From: Orthonyx spaldingii
Lineage: Eukaryota; Chordata; Aves; Passeriformes; Orthonychidae
Length of the DNA: 64,000 nt
Assembly (NCBI GenBank): GCA_013397795.1
Contig: VZTJ01003846.1
Span: forward strand, 2,527,816-2,591,815
Direction: 5' to 3'
Positions within the stretch are counted from its first letter, which is position 1, and each line of letters begins with the position of its first letter. Positions 47,701-59,700 of the stretch are shown in pieces. Below the pieces are notes generated by a model that did no database searches, was not told where the DNA came from, and saw nothing but the letters and a program-made list of their open reading frames with translations. Made by a program: the position numbers and the translations under genes.

Positions 47701-50700
47701 CTTTTACACTGCTGATTTCAGTTCCTGATTTGTCACTGTTTTCTGAGAAAATATTATACATTCCAGCATTCAAATCTACTTGTCGTTGTCAATATAATGA
47801 CCTAGTTATTCTTTTGTTTTAAAAAGTTACGCAGTAGCCCAGGTTTGAAGAGTGATGCAATATTTTCCCCCTCTTCTACTTGTCTCTCTTAGTCCTTTCT
47901 GCTGTTTGTTCTTTTAAGTGAAAGATAATCTGAGATTGGTGGATATTTTTGTCTTTCTTTTAGGAAGCGTCAAGCCAGTCTTCTGAAGGGGAAACAATTG
48001 TTGCAGGAAGGGAGACTGTCAGAAGCTAGGGAATGTTTTGGGCGCAGTGTAAATATTACCCATGCTATGGCTCATGAAGTTATTAAAGTAAGTTGTCAAC
48101 ACTGTTGATAATGCCAGTTTAAAAAAAAATCTGTACAATAGGTAACGTATCCTACTCTGCATTTTTGTGGCTACATCACTACCTTTTCTGTGTAGGCAAG
48201 GAAAGTTTTCCCTCCTGCTTAGTCTCTAATTGTCCTGCATGTTATTGGATAGTGTTAGGCACAATTAACAAACTTCAAGTTTATTATGCCCATTTGTATA
48301 AATAATAATGATGAATAATGAAATACATCTCATCTTACTGCTATGAACTGAATGTGATAACACCTCTGTTTTACTTTTGCTGCACAAACACTAATCACAA
48401 TTTTTTGGGTGTTTTTTCCCTTGCCTAGTTTCTGACCATAGGCTACAGAAAAAAATACAGCTAATTAAAAATTGTTCTAGTAATTTTTTGCAATACTTTC
48501 TATGCAGTCATGGGATCTTTATCAAAAAATATTAAGTTTGTTTTAGTGCTGTTCTCCTTTGTCTGGAATATAACTTGCTTGAATTTGAAGCTGTCACCTG
48601 TGGTCAGATGCAGTGACAACAGTGTTACAGGAAAGGTTGTTTTTGTAAACCAGTGTGTGTAGATTAACTGCTTGAAAGTTGAGGTTTGGACTATGAAATA
48701 TTGGACTCTTAGTGAGGGTGGAGTGGTGTGTGATTTAAAAGGTCAAGGTTTTGGCTTTTTAACTCAGACATTCTTATGCTTTCAGATCCCTTAAGATAAT
48801 TACTGATAATTGATGTGAAGTACTTGTCTGCTGCTTGTTTACTTACAGGCTGCACGAGCCCAGGGAGTTGATTGTATTGTTGCTCCTTACGAAGCTGATG
48901 CTCAGTTGGCTTATCTTAATAAGATTGGCATGGTTCAAGCTATAATTACGGAAGACTCTGATCTCTTAGCTTTTGGATGTAAAAAGGTATGGAAGTAAAC
49001 ACTAATAGCCTTTACCTCTTGCTGATATCTGAAAAGAAGAATTTGAAGTTGCCAAATATGTTTGATGTATGGATTAACTCTTCTGCAGTAAATGTGGGAA
49101 ACAGAAGAGTTGAGAATAGCACTTTTCCTCTCTTGTTTCCACCAAGAGCAATGAGCCAGCATATATGGGTGAAAATTATTGTTTTCACTTCCTTTTAATT
49201 TCCAGGTGTTTCTGAAAATTGACAAGTTTGGAAATGGACTAGAGATAGATCAAGCTCGACTAGGAAACTGCAAGCAGCTTGGAAATGTATTTACAGAAGA
49301 GAAATTCCGCTACATGTGTATTCTTTCTGGTTGTGACTACCTCCCATCAATTCATGGAATTGGGTTAGCTAAAGCATGCAAGTTAGTAAAATTAGCCAAC
49401 AATCCAGATATTATAAAGGTAAACTCAGTTTTGCTTTGTGTTTTGGTTTTTTGGGAGCCTATATCAGTATATATGGAATTTAACACTGAATTGAAGATAT
49501 GAAGGGTTCTTGACTTCCTCCATTTTGAGGAGAATACTAGAACTAAACTTACTCAAGTGTTGAAGCTGTTATATATTTATAAGAAATACACCAAAGTAAA
49601 CTTAGATAAAGTATTGTTCTAATCCTTCAAGGGTATATTCTGTTTGAAGGGAAATGTAATTTTTTGTAAGAATTAGAATTTTTTCCCCCCTCATTACTGC
49701 TTTCTTCTGTTTCTGCAGATTGGTTATTAGAATTGCTAAATGAACTGTTACTTTTGTATAAGTACACGTTTATCTGTGTGGAGGAGCAGCATCTTATTTA
49801 ATGACGTACCTATGGATATGGACATTTCTATATTAAAAACAGTATGGAAGAAAAGAGTGATATGATGCAAAGCAAATCAATATTGGGTGTTTTTTTTCTT
49901 GTCTGATGTATGAAATTAAAACAAATCTTGTATTAGGAAATACAGAGGCTGAGAGGGTGGGAATAACTTCCTCTGTGGGGATGGTAAGGGAGTAGAAAGG
50001 TTAAGAGCTAATAAGAAGAATGCCTCATGGGACTGTCCTGGAGGCAGGTAAATCTAATCCAGAAAAGCATTTTAATATGCAGTTTAATTAACTTAGTGTG
50101 TTATCTTCTTTCTTAAATTACTTGTGTGTTTTAGTGTATTTTATTTTTTTCTCTTGCAGACAAAGCATTATGATTTTTAATTTAAAAATGTTTTGTATCA
50201 TATAGAGCTGACATCAAAGCAACTGGTTTGGCTTTTGTGGAAGCAAAAAGGCAACTTTGAACATTTCCCATTCAAATAATTATTTGCTTTAGTGTGTCTC
50301 TGAACAAAATGCTAGGGTTTATTCTGGTTAGTTTTGCTTTTTTTTCTATTATAAAAACACCCATATATTGCTTATATGTCCTGATATGAATGATAAAAAT
50401 TTGATACGCGTTAGTTTAAACAAATACACCTTAAGGAGAGGATCTATTTTTCTAATCATATTTTGTATTTATTTTTTGGTTTCTTGAACAAGGAGTTATA
50501 AAAAGTTTGTGTTATTTATGTGATTATAAACAATGAGTGGGAAAATAATGTACAAAGTTCCATTTTCCTTCTCTCCCTTGTTTAAGTTGAATCTGCTTGT
50601 TGCAGTAGGACACTCATTCTACATTTAATTACAAGCAAAGATAATTAATAGTTGAAATGTATTTAACCTTTTGTGTGAACTGTTTAAATGAAGCAGTTGA

Positions 50701-53700
50701 GTAATTTTTTTGACAGGTTATTAAGAAAATGGGGCAGTACTTGAAGATGAATATAACCATATCAGAAGAATACATACAAGGTTTTATACGAGCTAATAAT
50801 ACATTCCTGTATCAGTTAGTTTTTGATCCTGTCAGCAGAAAATTAGTTCCTCTGAATGCATATGGAGATGATATTGATCCAGAAACACTTACTTACGCAG
50901 GACGGTATCCTTTGTATTGAAACAGCAGAATGGGGAAATAAGGGGAACCTAATGTGGTATCTTACAATTTTCATTGCATCTGTGGTGTACTTAGATTTTT
51001 TTGTTGCATCTCTGCTGTTGACTAAAGCCTGGCTTTTCTGCAATCTTAAACTTTTGGAGGTTTTGTTCTTTTCTCCTTTGCTCTGATTTTAATCAATTTT
51101 TGAAAAGGTCAGGGGGTAACTAAGTGACCTACGATTGATACATCATTTTAAGCAGAAGTTATTGATCTTTTTTTTTTCTTTAGAAAACAAGCTGTTAAAT
51201 ACAGTTTAAATATAAACTGACTGCTTTATGTCTGTCTTTAATTTCTGCCTGTGTTATGTGTTATAATCTCTTCCAGTTTAATTCTTGCAATTTGTGTTCA
51301 ACTTATTCTCTAATCTTAGCACTTCCTGTTTTACCATATTCCTCTTCCTATAGAAAAGGAAGCATTTTGCAACATCTGTGCAATATAAATTTCAACATGG
51401 AAGATTAGGAAAATGAAGAAAGAAAGGGGACTGTTGAAGTAGTTACTAGCTTTGTGTGTTCAAACTACCTAATCTCTGGCATTTCCAGAAATTAGGATGG
51501 AGAATGTTGCTGCATCTCCTGCTGATAATTGAAGGATTTAATTTTGACTTTCATGATTTGCCAAGGACTACAGGTCTATTATGATTGCTGTTACATCAGA
51601 TTGAGCCAGGAGCAGTAGTATTAATCCTTTTGGTTAATATTCTAGCCGTGCTTTTTAGCACAAAAATGCGAAAGCGGTTATTCTAACTTTCATGGTACAG
51701 TTGTTGAAATGTAGTGTGATATTCAGATATTCTCCTTTACTGTGGTGTGAACAGACATGTTGGTGATGGTACTGCTTTTCAAATTGCCATTGGCAACATT
51801 GATATCAATACAATGGAACAAATTGATAATTACAGCCCCGACACGGCACAGGTAACATCTTTGTTCTGAAGATAGATGTTAAGAATTTGATGTGGGTCTG
51901 AATGTGTTAATGGAAAAATATGATTGAATGTTATCCATGAATGAATTGTCAGTGAAAACTATTCTGGTGTTACAGGAACCGTGTGTTCCCACACCCATAA
52001 TTCTCACTCATTTAAAGGTAAAGTTTTATTTTTCATGGCATTTCACTTTAATGTTTGTTTTACTTTCAGACTTTTTTGGTAAGTCCTTAAATTTATTTAC
52101 AGAAGTAAATGATTTAAAGAGAAAATTCTCAAAGAGTTTTGGATTTCTTCTGAGAATAATCCAAAGTTATGCTTCCTGAACAGAAATAAAATTTAAACTT
52201 TAAATTTGGTCAGAGATGAGCAGTTAGTCATCTCAAGTTAGTCACTTGTGCCATATTGAAATGAAGACATCATGGCAGCACAAAAAAAAAGTCTGAAAAG
52301 CATGAGAATTGTGGGAACAAAAAAAAAAAAGTTTATATAGAGTATGTCACTAGATGTACAAATGTCAAAGTGTCCTTCCTTGTGTGCTAAGTCAGGAAAT
52401 CACATATAGAAGGCAAGGTTATAAACTTATGTCTCGGTTTTTAATTGTTATTTTTGTAGCCTGTGCAGCAGAGAAGTTGTGGCTGGAATGACCGACATGA
52501 TAGTCGTGTAAATAGCATTTGGAGCAGAGAATACAAGTTTGACCCCACTGAAAATACTGCTCCTCCTAAAATGCATTTCCCAGAGAAAACGACAACCAAA
52601 GGCATGGAGAAAATAATTAGTGTTAAAGGACTAAAGCTTGCAGGCAAAGAGCTCTTGGCAAAAAGACCAAGGAGTGGTATGTTTTGATTAAATGAGTATA
52701 TGAATAACAGTAGAAGGCTGTGGGAAAAGAAAGGATTTTATCTTGTACTTTATGGTATGAGACTTTAGAGGCTTAACTCTTAACTGTTATTGTCTGTATT
52801 CTGTTTTCAAGAAGCTACAAGACTAACAAGCGTAATATTAAAGCCTAGTTAATGATTAGGGGTGACAGCAAACTGTCAACAGGTCTTGATTTTAACTTTC
52901 TTTGGTTTGCTATAAAACTCTGGTTGGAATTTCAAGTTATGTTTAATACAATCTGTATTTTGATATAGTTTTGGTTTTAATTTCTGTCTTAAAATGGCTT
53001 GTGAAGAAGTTAAAACAGCCTGTTTTTCCTAGCATTGATGTTAGGCCAGACAGAAAATGTAAAGAATGTTTTCTGTACTCAGACTGTGCTGCCTCTGTTC
53101 CCTGTACAGGTGTTCTTTATGCCAACTTTTTCACTTTCTCTAGTACATCTGCTGTGCTTAAATAAACGGTGGGCCTGTAATACAAGAGGCACTTCTTTGT
53201 TCCTGTTGTGCTTTATCTAATATGTTAAGTGTTTTCTTCTGCTTCCTTTGCTTTCTGATTATACTACTAGGGCTTTGTTTTTTTTCCTTTGTTCCTCCTG
53301 ATACCTTCCTAATCCCTCATTTACCAAAGTCTGTAGGTAGTTTAGCAACCTGCCTTTATCAAATGTAGTTTCGTTGTAGTTGTTCTGCCTTCACTCCATC
53401 TGCCTTTTCACTGAGTTATTTTTAAGGCTATATACTAGAAAATAATAGTGTTAAAGACATCTAATCTATATTGTCAATGTTTTTACCAGACCTTACTAAT
53501 ATTTTAAGCCTGTGAGAGTAAATATGTAATGTTTAGTTATCTCATAACTGGTTAATTGTAGAATGTGCTTCTACAGTGATGTTTAAATTGTCTTTAGTTT
53601 CAGAAGAAGTCTCAGATGGAGATCTGTTGAAGCAATATTCATTTTCAAAAACAAAAAGAATCAAGAAGGAGAATGATCATGATAATCAAGCACAAAAGAG

Positions 53701-56700
53701 TGTGTCAGCAATACAAAGCCTTGATTCTCCAGGGAATTCCATCACTCAAGAAAGCTCTAACTCCCTGCCCAAAATTAGAAATAAATTTGCTTCCTTTTTA
53801 CAAAGAAAAAACAAAGAGAAGGATGCTGTAATTGTTCCAGGAACAAGAAGCAGGTATGTTTATGTCACATGTTTTCATAAGTAGCAAACTACTATTTGCT
53901 GTCCTGGTTGCTAAAATAGCCTGAATTCTGAAAATAGGAAAAACACTACCTCAAACTTTTTATGAAACTGTATTGCACCTCAGCCAAGATGGAGGATCCT
54001 TTGTGCTAGTCATGCTATCTGTGAGATGGATAATGTTCATTTTTTACTGCAAAAGTGAAGACTGAGGCTAATCAAAGAATCATAGAATGGTTTTGTTGGG
54101 ACGGGACTAAAGTCATCTTGTTCCAACCCCCTGATATTGTCAGTACATCTTTCATTAGACCTGGCTGCTCAGAGATCCATTCAACTTGATCTTGAACACT
54201 TCCAGGGATGGGGCATCTGCAGCTTCTCTGGGCAACCTGTTCCAGTGCATCACCACACTCACGATGAAGAATTTCTTCCCAATATCTAATTTCAACCTCC
54301 TTCAGGTTAAGATCATTCCCTCTTGTCCTGTCACTACATGCCCTTTTGAAAAGTCCCTCTCCAACTTTCCTGTAGGGTCTCCTGTGGGTACTGCAAGGTG
54401 CTCTAAGGTCTCCCTGGAGCCTTTTCTTCTCTAGGCTGAACAACCCTGACTTTCTCAACCTGTCTTTGTAGGTGAGGTGCTCCAGCCCTGTGATCAATTA
54501 TGGGGCTCTGAATAAAATATTCAATACCTCTGGGTATCAAAATTAACTAGGATTTGGCTGGAGTTTTTTTCCAGGTAAAGGATATATGACATATCTCAAA
54601 AAAAGGTAGCTATGTTGTGGCCAATATGTAAGCAGTTAGTGAATACATGGATTTGAGTTGACAGGTCTTTTTGTTTGCTTCAGTAAAGCTAAGCCTGGTC
54701 ATCTCCTATGACGAATACCTGTTCTTATCCCATCCCATTCAGTTGACACTGCTGATCTCTGCAGCAGCACTTTGAGAAAACTTTGTTAGTTGTTTTTGTT
54801 TTTTTTTTTTAAGTCTCATTGGGCCACAGCTACTTGAATTTGTTTTACAAAACAGTATCACAATTAAGTCTATTATTGTGTAATGTTTATCTTAAATAAT
54901 CTGGATATTTTGGGGCACTATAATTTTATGGAGCAGTCTTAATACCTTAGTTTTAAAGCACGCTTTCCTGAGCTGAAAGTTTTTGAAAGTTTTTTTTTTA
55001 TGTTGCATCAAAAGTTAAGAGTTGTCACTGATGATAGGTTCTTCCCTAAATCTGTGCTCAGTATTCTCAGGAGCTGCTGCTATAGCGTAGAAAAACAGTA
55101 GTAAAGTTCTAGTTTCCTTGTTAAGTGGTGCTGAAGTATTTCATTACTGCTTAGCTTTATCATCGTTAATTAATATATTCTTATATTTTGTAACTTTTCT
55201 GGATGTTTCTCTTTCAAGTGGAGAATCTTCTTAGTATTCAGTCAATGAATGCCATTTTTACAAATGTTTTTTCCTGCTGTGTTTTACTGTTATTTGCTAA
55301 ATGTCTCCCTGAGGAACTTCTCCTATTGCCACAATAATTTGTCTGCAAGTATACCTTGAAAATAAAATTGATGAATAGAGACAATGATTGGAGATGACAT
55401 ACTCATTTGCATAACTTTCTTCTCCCTTGCCTTTACCTTTTTTTTTTTTTTCTTTTCTAGGTTTTTCTGCAATGATGCAGTTATGTTTGACAGTAGAATA
55501 AAGAAGGATGATGGTCATCTAACTCAAGATGCTGAGCAGGATTGCCAGAAACAGGAAGTAAAACATGCAGCAGAAGATGTTTCTAGGTTTTCAGAAACTG
55601 AAAAATCATCAAGGACTGTCTTTACACCTCCTGGAGAAATGCAGAAAAGTTGTTCCCAGTGGTTTAGCAGCCTTGAAAGTAACTCAGGAAATCTTGGTCA
55701 TTCTCATACTGTATTTTCACAGCAGTTTCACCAACAGAGAAACAACTGCATCGTATCCCAGGAAGATCAGATTAATGGGGCAGTGTGTGATGAATCGGAG
55801 GAAGAGTCCTCCCCCTTAACAGAACTGGAACAGTCGTCACAGTCTCATGGGTCTTGTGAGCCATTAGAATGCAGTTTGGAGTCTTCAGAAATCCTACAAG
55901 TGTCCAACAACAGCTCAGGTGCAAAGGTAAGAAAATAGGACATTGTTTCAGCATTTGTTTTCACTTTGAATTGTAAAAGAAACTATGCAGCGAAGTCTCC
56001 TTTTTGGAATGGTGCCCTACACATTATGCAGCTTGTGCTAACAAAACTTGTCTCTAAACAGAATCACAGAATGATAGTATTCTTGTTAATGCTTAACATA
56101 ATTGTTTAGAATGGATTGATGTACTAGCTTAAATAAAGTCTGTTCTCTGCTTTTAGTTTGTCTTCACTCTTTCTGCTGCTATTACTGCAGTGGCTCATAA
56201 AAACACCTGGTAGGCAACCTTTTGTTCTCTGCTTTTAGTCCCTGAAGTGCTTTCAGAAGCATATGCATGCCTTTGTGGTGTTGCTTGCTAAAAGCTCAGG
56301 TTTTTGTATGAGTTCTTACAACTGCTGAAAACATTATACCTTAAAGAATATACATGTAGATATGAAAACATATATTATGTTTACAAAAAAAAACTTGTTT
56401 TGAAACCAAATCAATTTTCTCTTGAAGGAACCTGATTTCAGATCAAAACTGGATGATGATCAATGTACTCTGTTTCCACTATTTTCTGCTCTTCAAACCG
56501 GCCAAAAAAAGACAGTCATAAAGACCAAGGTAAGAATTCTTTTAACTTTATGAGCTTTACTAAACACTGAAAATTAGAATTTCTAGTAGTTCATTTTAGA
56601 ACTTGTAATGAAAGACTTAAGCAATGCAGATGTTGGCAAGACAAAGCAATATTCTTATTCATCTACGCTGGAGATGAGGTGAAATATAAACACCTGTGAC

Positions 56701-59700
56701 TGATAACAGTTGCAACTTGTTTGGGGATTTTAAACACTTCTGTGTAAAATAAGCTAAGCTAAGGCAAGAAAACCCACTTCCAGTTTTGTGATATAAATTG
56801 CAGTAATGTTCACAGTCCAGATACAGTCACAAGACACAACTGTAATTTGACTTCTCTGTGGTTTCTTAGGGGTCTAAGAATAAACTTATGTTCCTTTTCT
56901 TTGGGACATTTCTAAGAGCTTAATACATTTGTCTAGTTGGTAAAAACTTCTAAGACTTAAACAGCTCTGACTCCTTAGGTGTTGTCATTAGAACTGACCA
57001 AAAGATGAATCAGAGGAAGACATTTTCATCCTACTCTGTATACCCCTACTCAGTTTTCTTGTATACAGACTAAAAATCACAAGCGTCTCTCTGCAGATAA
57101 TATTGTTTTGTAAAGTAGTGACATCTTGTGGTTATTGTTAGGAACTTACTTGTTAAGGAGAAACATTAATGTATTTTGAAACATTAATGTTTTTCCTCAA
57201 CAAGACTGAGCAAGGGAATTGTCCTGGCATTCAGAATTTTATTACTTTGGTTCTAAGGCTGTATTTAATATGTTTTACATTATTTTGCTCACCTTAGAAG
57301 GTATATTGGGAGAATGATTATGTTAAATATTGGGAGGTAGCATTATGGAAGTACTGATGTAATATAAGTATCATTTAAAACCAAAATTTCAGCCTGCCTG
57401 GAGCTCTTCAGAAAACAAAAACTGCTGAAAATCTGTGGGGACAGTAGGGTTTGCCTAAAGTAAGTGGCTAGTAGGAGAATTTCCCCCACTTATTTCCATG
57501 GCCATGAATTCTTTCTTCTTCATGTTCTGATAGTAATAATTATAAGGAATTGTACCAGAAAACTGGCTTGGCCAAAAACTAACCTGACAACAACAACCAA
57601 AAGTCAGTCATATTGTAACTTGGGCCCACCCAGACTCTTGGACTCCTGTGAGTTGTAGCACCAGTAAGATCATAGGAGAGGGAAGGTAGAGAAAAGGTGC
57701 ACCATTTTTGGCTCAGTTTTCTTTTAGAATTTACTAAAATCTTGTTAGGATTCTTATTAGGATCCTGCAAGTGTAAAAAAAGGGAAGTGTTTGCTGGTGT
57801 TAAATAAAGTAGAAGATACCAAAGGGAAAAACGAGTTCCAGATTTAGGCAGGAAGTAGTACATCACTTAATGCATTATTTATTCTGATTTTGGTAAGCTG
57901 AATATCAGCTATGTGGATTAACTGTAGAGAAATTTAATAACTGGGGGAGGCAATCTGAAAAATTTGTCAGCTGTTATTGTGGTTCCAATCCAAAATGTGA
58001 AGTGCTACCTACTCCATTCTAATATCAAAACTAATACAAGCTTTTTACTAACAAATGCCTCTGTGATACTGAGCTCCCTAGGATCTCATGCTTTTTTCTG
58101 TGGTACTATTTCAGCTGTGGTTTTTACTGCTAATTATTTTCCACAAATGCTATGAGCTCAGCAAAGAGGCTAATATTGATAATAAAAAAGAGCATTCTGC
58201 TCTGCCTTTAAGTTTCTTAGCAGGTGTTGACCATGCAGCTTTGCCGACTTTTGGGCTAGCTAAATTAAGTTACCACTCTGATGTAATTCAGTACTACAGA
58301 GATACATAGGATTTGGGTGCCTTCATGTATTGCAAGAAGGCTGAGGTGATGGTAGTTTTAAGATTTTGTTTTATTCTTCCTAGTATTCTTGTTCCAATTT
58401 TTAGCTTATATTCTAAGCACTTTTATGGCCCTCTTGGAATTCCAAGATCTGCTTAGTATATTTAGGTAGAAACTATGTAATTTCAATAAAAGAATCATAG
58501 AATCGTTAAGGTTGGAAAAGACCTTTATGGTCAGGTCTGGCTGTCAACCCAGCACCACCATGTTCACCAATGAACTGTATCCTGAAGTGCCACATCTACA
58601 CAATTTAACGCTTCCGGGAATCGTGATCTTGCAACTTCTCTGGGCAGCCTGTTCCAATGCTTTACAACCCTTTGCAGGAAGAAATTTTTCCTAATATCCA
58701 ATCTAAACCTCCTCTGATGCAACTTGAGGCCATTTCCTCTTGTCCTGTCTCTTGTCACCTGGGAGAAGAGACTGACCCCCACTTGGCTACAGCCTCCTTT
58801 CAGGCAGTTGTAGAGGGTGATAAGGTCCCTCTTGAGCCTCCTTTTCTCCAGGCTAAACACTCCCAGCTCCCTCAGCTGCTCCTCATAAGACTTGTACTCC
58901 AGACCCTTCTCCAGCTCCATTGCCCTTCTCTGGACTCGTTCCAGTGCCTCAATGCCTTTCTTGTAGATAGGGATCCAAAACTGAACTCAGTATTTGAGGT
59001 GCAAATGTGTGTGGTGGGGGGATGGCAAAATGCCATGATGTTGCGGAAAGAACTAAGCTATGAATTCTCTTTGAAGAACAGAAGAACAGGCTGCTGAGAT
59101 GTTCCAGCTTAAGTGTGGTTGCATTTAAGAGATTCTGGCCAAGCACAGATTTTCTGAGTTTCTGGCATAGAAACTGGATAAGAAGGTCCAGCTAGAGGTC
59201 TAATGATCCTTGGGGTCATTGTAGTGTTACTGTGCTCTTGCTTATGGTTCTATCTTCATGAAATCTGAGTATCACAGGGAGTGATACCAGAGAGTTGCTT
59301 CTCTTAAAATTCTAAAAGATGACATTACATGAGAGCACAACAAATAGGCTTCAAACAGATGAAAAAAAAATTCAGTAGACTTTAAAAAGTGCGTTCAAAA
59401 GAAACATTTACAGTCTTTTAGAATACAAAGACTTTTGGAAGCTGGTTTGTCAGTTCTTAGAGCTGCAGTATGTCTTGTGTTTGAGATGCTGTTTTTGAGA
59501 TTATAAACGGTATCTAAATATACTTTATTGTGGCATTTCAGATTGCATTATCTCAACACAATATAAAGCACTTTATTTTGTTGGTTATAAGCTTTGCAGC
59601 ATAATATCTGTTGCTTGCAGGTTGTCATTTTAACCATGTGTACTGCAATATTAAAATCCCACAGGTTCCTGGATTACGTAAATCCAGTAATATAAGGTCA

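Noticed and set aside
56058..56084. Possible CR1 terminus on the minus strand in EXO1 intron 11
   Set aside because: Only a few bases (AATCACAGAATGATAG) fit, with no further CR1 sequence beside them.
58564..58920. 118-codon minus-strand frame
   Set aside because: CR1 ORF2 remnant inside EXO1 intron 11.
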